DNA of 64,000 bases from Quillaja saponaria (lineage: Eukaryota > Streptophyta > Magnoliopsida > Fabales > Quillajaceae): positions 20,423,422 through 20,487,421 of the forward strand of contig CM055610.1 of the NCBI GenBank assembly GCA_029379385.1, given 5' to 3'. Positions within the stretch are counted from its first letter, which is position 1; every line of letters starts with the position of its first letter. A program made the position numbers and the translations under genes. The notes under the pieces were generated by a model. It worked only from the letters and a program-made list of their open reading frames with translations. It did no database searches and was not told the DNA's origin. This document shows, in pieces, positions 1-12,052 of this stretch.

Positions 1-562
1 TCGTGGAACATAACAGGCATATTTGCCTCCATAAATTGTACTATGATGCACACAGTCTCTAGAATATGCAAGCATGAGATTAACAATGTCTAACCAGGAC
101 AGAAGAAACTTGGAACATCACTCAAGGCACAGAATGATTAAGCTACAAGGTACATATGACACATAGAATGAGTTCATAATGGGTTGGTAGTGACAAAAGG
201 CAAACAATTGGTTGAAAATGGCTAGAAAATGTCAAATTTATGAAGACAGAAGACTTGATCAGCTGATAGCCAGGAACAACATGTTTGGGGAAAGGGAAAG
301 TCATGTATCCACTGCTCTGCCGTTCCATTCCTTCTAGCCATTACTTTTTGTAAGCATCTAAATGGCATAAGGATATACAAATACATACTACACATTATAA
401 ATCCCACATATAAGGCTCAAGGCATCAAGGAAGAAGACATGGAAGCAAGTATTCATATGATGATTCATTTGAGTAAGTTTGGCTTGAATATGTAATATGA
501 GTAACACTTGAACCAATTATAATGACTAGATGAACTCATCATATAATTCCAACGCAAAGTAC

Positions 563-2723
563 CTGTTATCTGAACACAGCCACACAAGTCAAGTATTCTG
601 AGATCAGGGCATCCAACTGCCAAACTCATAACTCCAACATCACCAACATTCTCACACCATCCAAGATTCAAACACTGCAACTGGTTACAGTAGTTCCCAA
701 TAGCCTGCATTTAATTTTTAATATTGAAGACTCCAATTTAAATCTAAAATAAAATGAAGAAAAAGAACTAGTGATCCATTTATACCTGCAATGCAGTGTC
801 AGATGCAGCCTTAACACATCCACAGAGATTTAAAATTTTCAGTTTTCTGCAGAAACTAGCCAGGTATGCAAGAGCACTGTCACTGAACGCTGAACACCCA
901 CTGATGTTCAGTTTCACAAGATTAGGACAGCCAAGGGCTAAGGCATACAATGAGCAATCACTAAGCTTGAAGCTTTTGCTGAGATCCAGGATCTGCAGAT
1001 CATGACAGAAATCTGCAATGGTCTCAACAGCATTGTCCTCAAGTTGTGGTTTGTCTTGGCGCAGTATAAGGGTTTGCAATTTTGTAAATTTGGGAGCAAG
1101 AGAAAGAACCAAGCTATTCATGTCCTTGCTGCACCTGGAAGATTTTGCAAACTAGTTACTGACATGTAAGCAATTTCAGGAAATTCACATCAGCAGCAGA
1201 AGCTGTTTTTTTCTTTTTCCAGATTTGGTTGGGAAAATAAATTTGAAGAAGATATAGAATGTCACCAAATAAAGGATCGCACGCACCAAATTTGTAAAAA
1301 TATAGAATGCAACAAATAAACGATCCCGTACACCAAATTTGTAAAAATATAGAATACCACAAATAAAGGATCCCATACACCAATAACAATATTTTTATTT
1401 TTTTCACCAAGATCTAAAAGCAACTTAAGAATTTTAACAAGACCTTCTATTGTTTTAAGCTAAATGACTACATTGTATTACCATAATGACATCCAACTCC
1501 AACATGATTTTAAGTTGTAAAAGATGAAGCACATGGATTGACGATGCAGTCTAATCAATATCACCCATAATAACGTTTATCTATGTAGGAAAGAGAAAAA
1601 ACAAAAAACGGCTAATCAACATAGTTTTGAGATAGCCTATTGCTGCAATAGATATTTCTATTCAAACATTTATATCAACATAGTTTTTGAGATTGCCTAT
1701 GGCTCCAACACAGACTTTTCTAGCCTAGACTTCGTCCAGAATTGAATTTGCAGCCCATAAAATACAGAACCAGAAATTGCACTTTCTAATACTCCAGGCA
1801 TCCAGTTCACAGCCAATTCTGACACTACCTTTGATGCATGACAAGTTGAATGCATGAAAAGATAAGTTATACGAATTTTCATTACAGAGGCAGTCCCACA
1901 AACATCTCAAGCACCACACAAGAAGTAAGCTTTGGTACATCAATTACTTGACTTATTAACACTATCAGGTAAGTTTCTCCTAGGAAAATTAGTGCATTTT
2001 CAATGCCTTAAATCATGCCAGCTCATAAGTCATTCTACTCGTAGTTTCAAACATCTGGTAATTCACACAAAGCAACTAGTACTTAAGATCAATGCAAAAT
2101 ATATTAAAAAACAATCTCAGTCCAAAATGAATTTCAACCTCTGAAGAGATTCAAAAGGGCGATGTTAAAAGTGGATAACATACAAGTTTCACATCTATGG
2201 GAACTGCAGTCATAGCAAGCCAGTATGAACTAATCCAACAAAGCTAATTAAATACAACTGACAAAAGAAACACAAAATTTCAGGAATTTAATCGCCAAGG
2301 TTATCCTTATTAGAAGTAAAAAACCGAAAAAAAAAAACAACAAACAAAAAACAAAAAAAAATGATAAAAACTAAGGAATATAAAGAGACATCCTTTTCTT
2401 TTATATCCTGCTTAGCCAGAGAGCGAAAGCTTTAGAAGGAAAAGGAAAATATACCATGATAGTGATAAACGGGTAAGGCCCAAGCAAATGGAATCTCTCC
2501 ACCCACGACAAACTCCAGAAGCCTTGATCACAGCCTTATCGTCCAAAAGCGACAGAATTTGCAACAAAAGCTCCATGGGAATATCCTTCCATTCAGTAAT
2601 CACACCTCTTTCCAATTGCAGTCCTTTACCTTTCTGTCCACCGTTACCACTCCCAGCAAGCATCATAAGCTTCTCAAAGCACAAGTTGAAGTCCTCAGCC
2701 CTCAAGTTCTCTTTACCTACCAT
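563..2723 (-). CDS. SKP2A: F-box/LRR protein, SKP2A/SKP2B-like (3' part outside window)
   Basis: Coding exons on the minus strand are 2455-2723, 786-1134 and 563-704. They give the first 253 residues of a protein that is about 360 residues in Arabidopsis SKP2A. The F-box lies near residues 45-80 (key run DIPMELLLQILSLLDDKAV), followed by leucine-rich repeats with the pattern CPNLVKLNISGC and CRKLKILNLCGC. Family knowledge: SKP2A/B are substrate receptors of SCF ubiquitin ligases that degrade cell-cycle regulators, and SKP2A binds auxin. Exon 1 ends TCATG before GTAT and joins GTGCAGCAAG after TTCCAG, restoring the SWC motif of the family. Exon 3 ends at ATAACAG before GTACTT. No further coding exon is visible in 1-562, so the next intron runs past the window edge. 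The ATG at 2723 starts the conserved MVGKENL-type N-terminus. Assignment to A or B paralogue is not resolved. Confidence 0.9.
1252..1397. repeat. Three-copy 47-48 bp minisatellite in SKP2-like intron 1
   Basis: Units begin at about 1253, 1301 and 1348. Each starts TATAGAAT, continues through ACAAATAAA and GATC, and the first two end CACCAAATTTGTAAAAA. The copies differ by a few substitutions. The repeat lies inside the intron between the first two coding exons (1135-2454) and does not touch splice sites. Confidence 0.8.
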
Positions 2724-3700
2724 TTTACTTTTTACTTCAGCCCAACTCCGCCTTTCAATTTGTTTCTATCAGAAAGCATAGAGAGATGTGTGAGAGAGAG
2801 ATTGAGAGAGAGAGAGAGCGATAACAAATAAGGCATCACAGTATTCAAGAGCTTGATTTTAGAATGAAAACTGATGCGAAACTACACAACCAAGGAAACC
2901 CAAGTGTCGATCGACACCTCACAAAATTTGCAGACAAACAACAAGAAAGAATATGTAAGATAAATCCGAAGCAAATCACGAGAATCTTAAACATATATAA
3001 CCCATTAGTTAGCCTTTCAATTCGCCTTCAATAATTTACTTAAAAAAGCCCTTTTTTGAACAAATTAGATAAGTACACGCAAGCGGTGTAGCAGAGAGAT
3101 TGAATATAGAACTCGTAGATAATTGACTATCACAGCCCTTTTCTTCTGAAGAAAACGCATTTGAAAAAAATAAAAGAAATCGTAGATAAATTTAAAGAAG
3201 CTCAAATTCTAAGAAATCAAAACCAGGGTGAAATAGAAATGAAAATTTTAAACCAAGGGGGAAGATGCTATGAATTCCAAAGCTACACTTTCAGAAGAAA
3301 AGGAAGATAACTATTCCCAACTGAACATATATGCTTATACTGTAAAAAAAGATATAAAACAAACAGATGATCGAGGGGAAGAACAATCAAGAAAAAAAGA
3401 AATAGTACCTACAGAAATACAAGATATTTGAGCCATGATCGTTACCTCTATTTGGAGAGGAGATGGAGACTGATAAAGGGTAAAAGTTTCTTTATTTCTG
3501 AAGAGAATAATTGGTTTGGTTCTCTCCCTCCGTAATTATTATGGTGTATGTGTAAGCAGAGTAGAGATGGGGGAGGCCAAATATAGAGGGGGACGGGGTG
3601 AGAGCAGAAGAAGAAGAAAAAGAACAGGAAAGGAAAGGCAGGAGTAAGGTACGGAGGTGAAAGAGTTAGTGACGCGTATAATGACACGTGTCATATAATA
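2724..3700 (-). promoter_or_regulatory. Probable 5' leader with intron, and core promoter, of the SKP2-like gene
   Basis: Read on the minus strand, a CT-rich tract (2782-2819 on the plus strand is GA-rich) runs into CTTTCTGATAG at about 2772, a plausible splice acceptor in the leader. CTGTAG followed by GTACTA gives a donor at 3408. This suggests a leader intron of about 635 bp. A TATA-like CTATATTT lies at 3580-3587, about 170 bp upstream of that donor. A 14-bp perfect palindrome containing a G-box lies at 3681-3694. All of this is inferred from sequence alone. Confidence 0.4.
3681..3694. promoter_or_regulatory. Palindromic G-box / ABRE-like element
   Basis: ATGACACGTGTCAT is a perfect 14-bp palindrome with the CACGTG core. 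It sits about 95 bp upstream of the TATA-like motif of the SKP2-like gene. G-boxes are bound by bZIP and bHLH factors; binding here is inferred. Confidence 0.5.
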
Positions 3701-4085
3701 TTGAAAGAGAGTTAAGTGGGTCCCAAGTAAAGTAGTTTAATTTGTTGAGAATTGAAGAGAGCCAAGTCAAGCATACTCTGCAAAAGCAGCAAGGAAAAGA
3801 AGAGAAGAGACGCATCAAAAAGAGGGGAAAACCACAAACAAGTTTTGTTGATATTTTGAAAAAAAATATAATAAATATAGCTATTAAAATTTATGAATTT
3901 TCTATCTAATTTTCTTTAAAGAAAAAAAAAAAGGCTGAAAAGAAACACTTACTGAGTTAATTGGCAGATCCCAGCCAACAAGATTTGGGCGCATTAATAA
4001 ACAAATTACACTTTTAATATAAGAATATACATTTAAATTTCAGAACAAATAATTATTAAGAAAGTATCTCAATTGTAATAAAACT

Positions 4086-4350
4086 CAAAAAATTAGTTTC
4101 ATAACTTGTGAAAAAATCTCAAGAATTAGTTTCATAGTTTGTGAAAAAACATGAAAAATAAAAAATGGATCTCCTAAATATTTAATTGAGTTGAGAAGTG
4201 ATTGAGAACATAAATTATAGATGAATTTAGATGAATTCTGACTAAACCCTAGCATATTCATGTTTATGTTTAAATTTATAGTGATCAAAATGATGAATTT
4301 TGACTATAACCCTAACATATGCATGTTTAATTTCATAATGATCGAACATA
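4086..4350. repeat. Two adjacent imperfect tandem repeats (about 34 bp and about 60 bp)
   Basis: At 4086-4153 a 34-bp unit around ATTAGTTTCATA and TTGTGAAAAAA is doubled. At 4233-4350 a unit of about 60 bp around CATGTTTA and ATGATGAATT is doubled with divergence. Confidence 0.65.
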
Positions 4351-4527
4351 GATAACGCATGTTGGATATTGAAGTGTTTAATCTCAGTTCATGATTAAGC
4401 AAAACTGGTCTATTTGAAACATTAATTAATGTGCATTTCTTTTTGACATTTTGGGATTGGTTAAAACCGTAAACATATATATTTAACTTCAAGTATAAGT
4501 AGAGAATTGATTACCAAGTGGTGAAAA

Positions 4528-4573
4528 TGGATGATCTTATAATTTGCCAATGGATGATCTTATAATTTGCCAA
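4528..4573. repeat. Exact 23-bp tandem duplication
   Basis: A 23-bp unit beginning TGGATGATCTTATAATTTGC occurs twice without mismatch (4528-4550 and 4551-4573). The identity points to a recent slippage event. Confidence 0.9.
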
Positions 4574-5075
4574 CGTATAATACTGGAAATATGTCAAAGT
4601 GCATGGTAATCAAAACTCATGTAGCTTCAAAGCCAAAAACAACTAGAAAAAAAAATATGAACCAGATATATATATAACTTGAATCAATACAGCACACTGC
4701 ACTGGAATTGGTACATATAGAAGGTTCCATTTGTTTATTTAAAACCGAAAACGCAGCTAAAAAGCAAAAACAATGACATATAATTCAGAAGGTGCTTTAT
4801 GGCTAAAGCTAAACGGCATCAAAGACAAACAAAGTCTTAGCTGACTGTTGCATTATTTTTGGGTTATAGTCCTTTTCTTTCCAATTAATGAAGATTATGA
4901 TGCGTTTTAAAACTCTTAAATCGATAAAAAAAAAAAAATGGCGATGGATTGATAGCTACCTAAAGATAAGATACAATACGTTCTAGAAAGTATGAAGTTT
5001 TATTTCCTTTTTTGTTTATATGTTTAAAACAAATTTAATGTTATTTCTAAGTTATTATGTTTATTAGACAAGTTA

Positions 5076-5517
5076 TTTATAAATTAGCTAAAAATAATAT
5101 TAAAATTGATTTAAAAGAGTTTTTAACTTTTTACGTGAACTCATTCGATATTATTCAAGAGTTATTATTAAGTTTAACTTAAACTTGAGATTAGATTAAA
5201 CTCACAATAATACTAAATTAATAACGAGTCGAGTTTCTTAGTCTGAATTAAATTGTCAAACTCGTATCATTTGCATCTTTTTTTGATAGGGTGAGTTTTA
5301 AAGTTAGTTATAAATTAACTAAAAATAATATTAAAAGAGTTTTAAACTTTTTATGTGGACTCATTTGATATTGTTCAAGAATTCTTATTAAGTTCAACTT
5401 GAACTTGAGATTAGACTCGCAATAATACAAAACTAATAACAAGTCGAGTTTCAGAGTCTGAAAAAAATTGCCAAACTCGTATCGTTTTCATTTTTTTGAT
5501 AGGGTGAGTTTTAAAGT
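5076..5517. repeat. Imperfect tandem duplication of about 215-230 bp
   Basis: The stretch starting TTATAAATTAGCTAAAAATA (about 5079) and ending GATAGGGTGAGTTTTAAAGT (about 5304) is repeated at about 5308-5517 with small indels and substitutions. Shared landmarks are AAGAGTTTTTAACTTTTTA, TTGAGATTAGA, AAGTCGAGTTTC and AAACTCGTATC. No coding frame is kept. It may be a relic of a transposable element or a plain duplication. Confidence 0.8.
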
Positions 5518-6482
5518 GTAGATTGACGAAACAATCCTCTTCATAATGAAAGTGCATGTCCATATTATAATGTTAATGTGTTGTTTCATGTGAGTGCAAT
5601 CCGAGTACTCATTGAAACTCTAAAAGCAATCCTTTTCATAATGCAATGGCCGGGAAATCTCTCGTCCCTACCACAATATATATAGGTTTCATAAAGTATG
5701 CAAATGCAAATCAATTAAGAATCGGAGATGCTAGCTTTATAATATCATCATTCATGTCACATAATTCTCAGACAAAATTGTGAAAACCTGTTTGAGAGTT
5801 GCTTGAGAAAGACATAATATATATAGCCCATCACATCTATAGGCCTTTGGAAAGTTTTGCCTGCACTCGACAAAAACCATCATGCACTACTTTACCATTT
5901 CACAGGCATCAACATTGGATAATAATTTTAGAATTTCACCCAATCAAAATTTAAGATTATTTATTATATTTAATAGTTGATTAAGTTGCTGAGAATTTAA
6001 TTATTTTTATAATTAATTGCTAATTAAATGAAATAATTCTTTCATATTCTAGGCAAAATAGTGACTACACCTAAATAATTTGATTCTCCCAATAAAGGGT
6101 CAAGGAAACATTAAAATCAATAGTATAATGACTCAATGTGTTACATCATCTTTGTAAAAATTACTTTACACAAAGTGAAGTAATAATTAAGCACCCTTAT
6201 CCCCTTTGATTTGAGCTTTCAATTTGCATGAGTGGTGGGTCATGTTATTGATTCAGATAAATTTGGTGAGTGTCTCACGTAACTTTTGGCACTTACCTCT
6301 AAATAAAATTTGTATCATCCTGCATTTTCTATCATATCCTTCCTCTTGTTTTAGAACAAGCTGAAGAAACTATTACTATCCCTCTTGTCTCAAATTCTCA
6401 TGAACTAGGCACTAGTTTTCGTCTGGGTACATTCATTTACACCCATGAACTTAATTAGAAAACTGTATATGATTGAGGTGGT

Positions 6483-6488
<6 letters not shown>

Positions 6489-6531
<43 letters not shown>
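6489..6531. repeat. (GA)n microsatellite
   Basis: An uninterrupted run of about 21 GA dinucleotides, preceded by GATA. On the minus strand it would be a CT tract, which can bind GAGA-binding factors; no adjacent gene start is visible. Confidence 0.95.
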
Positions 6532-6533
<2 letters not shown>

Positions 6534-7778
6534 AAGTAAAGTAAATGGGAAAATTTCAGTCACATGTGCAATTATTGAACAACTTATGCAACCTTTAGCT
6601 TTATGGGCCATGTCTATGCGCTAAATGCCCTAAACATTCAGCAATGAGAATAACTTGTCGCTTAATGCTTGTCTTCTTCTACAACTAATTCTACTAGCTA
6701 GTCCACTAGACTACTACTACTACTAGTAGTATTATTATAAATTTTGCGGTTAGTTGGATTGGTCATTTTCTGCCTTCCACTAGTCTATTATCTTGTGATA
6801 GTTAAGATCATTAGATGCTTGTTAATTTGTCATCTTGACTGTAAATGAAAACCTGCAAATACTTGCGTGTTTTCCTTTTCTAATTAACTTCTTTTTAATT
6901 CTCAGAAAGGATTCACTATTTCATAACAATTTGATGTGATATGTAATTAATGAGACGACTATATGAAGAAATATGGACAACTGAACGATTCATCTAGGAG
7001 CATCGTTGGAGACCTATGTGAATGTGTAACATGTAATTAATTAACGAAAATGGGTCACAAAGATGTGAACAGTTGGACCAAAATACCAAATTTCAAATAC
7101 AAAATCCATTCTGTAAGTCAAAAATGGGGCCATATTCTGTTATCTTTGAGGGTCAACAATTAAAAAGCGTAATTGATTCGCAATCCCAAACTCCATCCAA
7201 GCCACGATTACTTATGCGGAGGATGTCAACAATGAATAGTGATTATTTATACAAGCTGGATTAGTTGCCGTATTTAATTTGGCTGCTTCAACCTGTTATC
7301 TTGCATAATTAATCACCACAGTTCTATGTTACGTACTAGCTAGCTTTCTATTGCTTTAAATTTGTTCCAAGAATCCACTTGTACTACACGTTTTGAATGG
7401 TAATTATGTTACTTGTTATAACTATACACGATTAAAGAGAAGAATGTATGGTTTTAATCACAAGAAGAAGCGATACGGACATTTCTTGTTTTACACGATT
7501 TTGCTGATTCCAAGTTGGTAAGTTATATTCTAATCCTCTTTGCATATCCAAATCATTGAGTAAGATTTCATAAAGTTGAAGCCTAAATCAAAGGACTATT
7601 CGTATTATGTAGACTTTTTGATTGATCAAGAAGGAGGATACAGTCAACATAAAAAAGTCAGAATCATTTTGTTGTACAAAGTGCATGGCAACTGCAAGCA
7701 CTAGCTAGTGCCCATAATTGGTACAGAACAACAGCTTTATTTTCGACTATATACATTTCCAATTTATCTGTTACACTC

Positions 7779-7801
7779 ATATATATATATATATATATAT
7801 A
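7779..7801. repeat. (AT)n microsatellite
   Basis: About 11 AT dinucleotides immediately downstream (in gene sense) of the ACR3-like stop codon region. Confidence 0.9.
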
Positions 7802-7820
7802 GAGGCTGGATTTTCAAGTT

Positions 7821-10800
7821 TCAAGCCAAAAACCTTTCCAACAGGTTCCCAAAGAAGAAACTTGTTTTAGCCCATCCACTGGTCTCGGTTGAGGTTTTGA
7901 CACTGCCTGCACTAACTGGACCGGAGACCTTCTTCACATTGACATTGAGCATCATTGTGCGTGCAATTTCTTTACGAAGAGCTTCAATAGTTCTCATGTC
8001 AACTGGATTTCCAGATGCATCTCTCACATAGAAGACATTCAGTGCTTGCTCACCTATGGTTGAGACGCCTGCTCTAGAAACTGACAGCCCATTCTCCCGT
8101 AGGATCCTTGTTACTTCAGAGAGCAATCCTACTCTATCCTTTGCAGAAAGCTCAAGGCTTAGTCCCTGATTCCACAATTGAATCATTGATTAGTTTAGTA
8201 GTATAATTCTCTTGAATAACAGGATTATATATCATAGTATGATGGCCTAGCAGGTACAAACTCAATTGCAAATTATAGAATAAATTTTCACTCACCTACC
8301 TCTATATATCCTACTTCAAGAATACGGAAATGGTTGATATTGCATATAGCGTACAGATATAAAGGCAAGAGGGTTGTTAGTGTATAGTTGATGAAGTAAT
8401 GTGAGGGTATTAGCTTAAGAAGAATGACAATGCAGAACAGATTGACAGATTCCCTCTCTTCTCTTGGTTGAATAGTAGGTTCAATGCATTATTGTAATGG
8501 TCAAACAAGCATGCAGAATCTTAATTACAATCAAGTTTCGTTGCTTACCTCGCTTACTCTTCTTTGAATAGCAGCTTCAATACATTTGATGACCCTTTCC
8601 TTCTCGCCTTCAGTATCAAGAGTGCAGCCATCCATGTGACGAACAAAATACTCCTGAAAGAATATACCCAGTTCAGTTGCTACAATTAAATCTTAAAAGG
8701 GACAGAGGATGTCCACCAACTCCTTTGAAAGCATAAAGACTTGTTTATACATGGAGTGAAGAAAGAACATATTTTATACAAAAAAAGAATCATAAGTATC
8801 AGTAACAGACTAGATCTGATATATAAGTTATAACACATTCCGCTGATGAGTCATTCATAATCCCTCAGAAAGGGCTGTTGCAAAGGAAAGAATACATCAT
8901 ACCTGTGAGGCATAAGGTCCATCTGATGAGATTCTGGCATGGAAAACAACATATTGCATGTCTGTGAGAGTGCAGACAATGTCAAACATCAGTTTTGCTC
9001 GATCTTTGCACCTGACACTAACCGCTGAGTACCCCTTCTCCTTACAACACTCTATTGTGATTCTTGGTCTGAAAGCGGAAGGATAATCAACATCAGTTGT
9101 CACTCCAGCACATTCATAGTCCCTATCAGCAAACAACATTTGGTGGAGCCGCCGATCCATATGCGTGAACCCCATGGAGAAACTAGTCCGACCCACTTTC
9201 TCACCATCCTCACACCCGCGCAGGATGTTTTTGAGCTGCTCCTCCATAACAGATAATCTGTTTGGGTCATCCACAGCTCGGTTGGTAGTATCATCATTGA
9301 CATAAAGAACACATGCTATTCGCCTATTATGCGTCCAAACTTCAGCAGCAACCACATTAAAATGGAGGCTGGCGAGGGCAGCTGAAATCTCAGACAAGAG
9401 ACCTGGGCGGTCTCTTCCAATAAGCTCAATGGCTGTATGGTCACCGACAGAGTGCACCCCTACACGTTTCGCTCCTTCCACTGTGTGACCCTTAGGTCCT
9501 AGAGCCTATTGTAAGAAAAACTGTTAAGAAATAGCTCTTAGTATTTGACATGCTTTTCATACTCACATTAAGCTATAGACCCACCTTTTCAGTTAATCAA
9601 CCCTTGAATAAGGAATTTCCCATCCTTCTATCATCGACAATAATTTCTTTAATGCACTTCTATTTAGTTTCTATTTTCATTACTCACATTAAGATATATA
9701 CCCACATTTTCAGTTAATCAACCCTTTGAATAAAGAATTTCCCATCCTTCTATCATTGACAATAATTTCTTTAATGCACTTCTATTTTCTTATGAATATG
9801 ATTATCACTCTGTTTATTTCATGTTCTATAACACTATGGTTCAGGGCAAAGTAAAGTGACCACATTTTTTTATTTTGGAAAAAAGAAAAGAAACAACAGT
9901 AGGATGATCACTGATGGGGAAACTCAGCTAGTGCCTCATCCCACAAGCACAGCATTGCATACAAGAGACTAAAACTTTATAAGTACAAGCAGCATGCTCT
10001 ATGCTAATTAATAAGAAATGAGTTTGGCCAAGTGTCTTTCACAAAATGAATGGGAAATCCACAGAATTGAATACAGTGATTTCAACTTTAGTAAATATCT
10101 ACTAACTATCTTTATCATTTTAAACTAATAATGTTTATGTCAAAAAAGAAAGAAAAAAAATCAAGTCCCTTATTTGCCACTGCTCCCTCTGAAACAGAGT
10201 TATAACATATCCTATATATTATTTCACCCTCCCTTGCATGCATTCTTTCCAGCAGCTCTTAGTGCTGCCGTGACTTACATGGCTAGTTAGATCTCTACAA
10301 AGTTATCAGATTGGTTTTATATCTGATTATAACTAAACAAGAAAAAGATAAATATGGAGGAGAAATAATTATACCTTTTCTATATAGTCAATAGTTTTGC
10401 TGTCGGTTATCTTCTTTCCTTGCTGATCCGTGACATGAAATACTGTTCATTCAAGATTGAAAATGTCAAATACTTGTTCAGATGAGTTGTGTGTGCATGT
10501 GGAGAAGAGAGAGAGAGAGAGAGAGAGAAATGTCAGTATACTGCCTACTTATAAACTACACACAATTCATTATTCATGTAGATTCTTACAGCATACACGC
10601 TAACAGCAATTCTGAGGACTAAACATGGATTATGCAATCAACATGTACATGACTAACATAAATTCAAACTTACCCATCAATATGGCTCAGTTCATAAGCT
10701 ATGACAATTCTAATGGTAAAAGATCCTAAACCAGCTCTAAGAGCTATTTTTTAAGTTTTTTTTGCAATCAATGCTCATGATCATAGTAGTTATTCAATCT

Positions 10801-12052
10801 CCGGAGCCAGTGCAGGTTCCAATTTGAGCCTGAGCAAACACACAACAAGCAATCTTCATTGACACATGACCATAATGTTAAGGGTAAAATTAGTACCAAA
10901 AAGTGCAGATCTTATTGGCCTAGTACAATAACAACCAATATTGGATACATATCAGATGAAATTCATAACAAGCATGAAGCAGGACCTATCCCCAATGGTC
11001 ATTGCATCACTAATGAAAAGTCAATCCAAATATAAACATACCATCCATGAACCATCCGCCATCTGAGGAGATGTAAGCTTTAGTAATTATGAGGTCAAGG
11101 TCTGTTAGAATTTGCACAACTTCGAGCAGAATTCCTGGTTTATTAACGCTGTCAACCTACATATAGTGTCCAATATCCAAATGGTCATTCTGGAAAAGTA
11201 CAAACAACATATATAACATGATAACTACTGCAATATGAGCAAATGAATCTTGTTGGCCTTGACCAGACTAGTCTGTAGCAAGATTTGTATTAGCCTTTAG
11301 GAAGTTGACTATATTTGTTTTGAGAAACTTTCAATGGTTAGAAATTTATTCACTTTAACAGAAAATGGTTTTTAGAAAGGGTTAGAGTAACTATAGAAAC
11401 CATATAAGCAAAGTTCCAACCAAAGCACTGGGAGAGCTTGGATAGCGAGATTACTCCTCACCATGAGGCATTGAGATGTACAATCTATTAATATGAAGAA
11501 CTATACCTTGATCAGAGTACTGTCATGAAGACTAGCATTGTCCACAGAGACCCTGCAAAGAAAAATCGAAGTTAACAATCAATAACTTACTTCTTTAAGT
11601 CTAATTCCAAATCCCCACCACGTACTCCTCCTCACTAGGAGTCACTTCTTTAGACCCATCAACCCCCTTTGGATAAGGGAGTTAAACCCATTGGGCTAAA
11701 TGACAAAGAGGTAGTTACTGTGGGCGTGACTCTTAAGAACAGCTAGAAGAGACTTAATTAGGATCCAAGAAATGCTAAGCAGCCTTGAAATTGTTATTGT
11801 GAGGTCACTGAGATTACTCACCATGAAAATTCTACTATCTTTTTTTCTTTTTTCGTCTCTGCTTATTTACACAAATGCACACAAAAACCCCTTTCTGAAG
11901 AGGTTACCTAACTTGCATGCTCAGTTGCTCAATGAACACAACAAAAATCTTATTTTTATTAATGAAATGGATACTCAGAACCTTGGAGGGTTGATTCTGG
12001 TGCTGAAGTTCTCATACTCAGGATCAAAGTATGGCCAACAAACTCTAGCCAT
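7821..12052 (-). CDS. ACR3: ACT domain-containing protein ACR3-like
   Basis: Seven coding exons on the minus strand: 11982-12052, 11507-11552, 11042-11156, 10375-10442, 8903-9505, 8549-8653 and 7821-8165. They sum to 1353 nt in frame, giving 450 residues, close to Arabidopsis ACR3. The N-terminus [16 protein letters not shown] and the C-terminus [17 protein letters not shown] match the ACR3 subgroup. Four ACT domains are visible: about 35-110 ([14 protein letters not shown]), 123-200 ([11 protein letters not shown]), 260-315 ([20 protein letters not shown]) and 338-415 ([15 protein letters not shown]). ACT domains bind small ligands, usually amino acids, and ACR proteins are thought to be amino-acid sensors with no attached enzyme. 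The ATG at 12052 is chosen because it begins the conserved N-terminus. A splice acceptor CTTGCAG lies 41 nt upstream of it (12094-12100), so the leader is spliced. Confidence 0.93.
9554..9795. repeat. 121-bp tandem duplication inside an ACR3-like intron
   Basis: The segment from TTTTCATACTCACATTAAG (about 9554) to GCACTTCTATTT (about 9670) is repeated immediately at about 9673-9790 with only a few changes. It lies in the intron between exons 4 and 5 (9506-10374), clear of splice signals. Confidence 0.85.
10508..10528. repeat. (GA)n microsatellite in ACR3-like intron
   Basis: About ten GA dinucleotides in the intron between exons 3 and 4. Confidence 0.85.

Larger units (their letters stand above)
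3701..7820. other. Intergenic region between SKP2-like and ACR3-like genes
   Basis: About 4.1 kb without a supportable gene. It holds several local tandem duplications (4086-4153, 4233-4350, 4528-4573, 5076-5517), a long GA microsatellite (6489-6531) and a TA microsatellite (7779-7801). Open frames here are short and resemble no family I recognise. The right end should include the 3' untranslated region of the ACR3-like gene. Confidence 0.6.
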
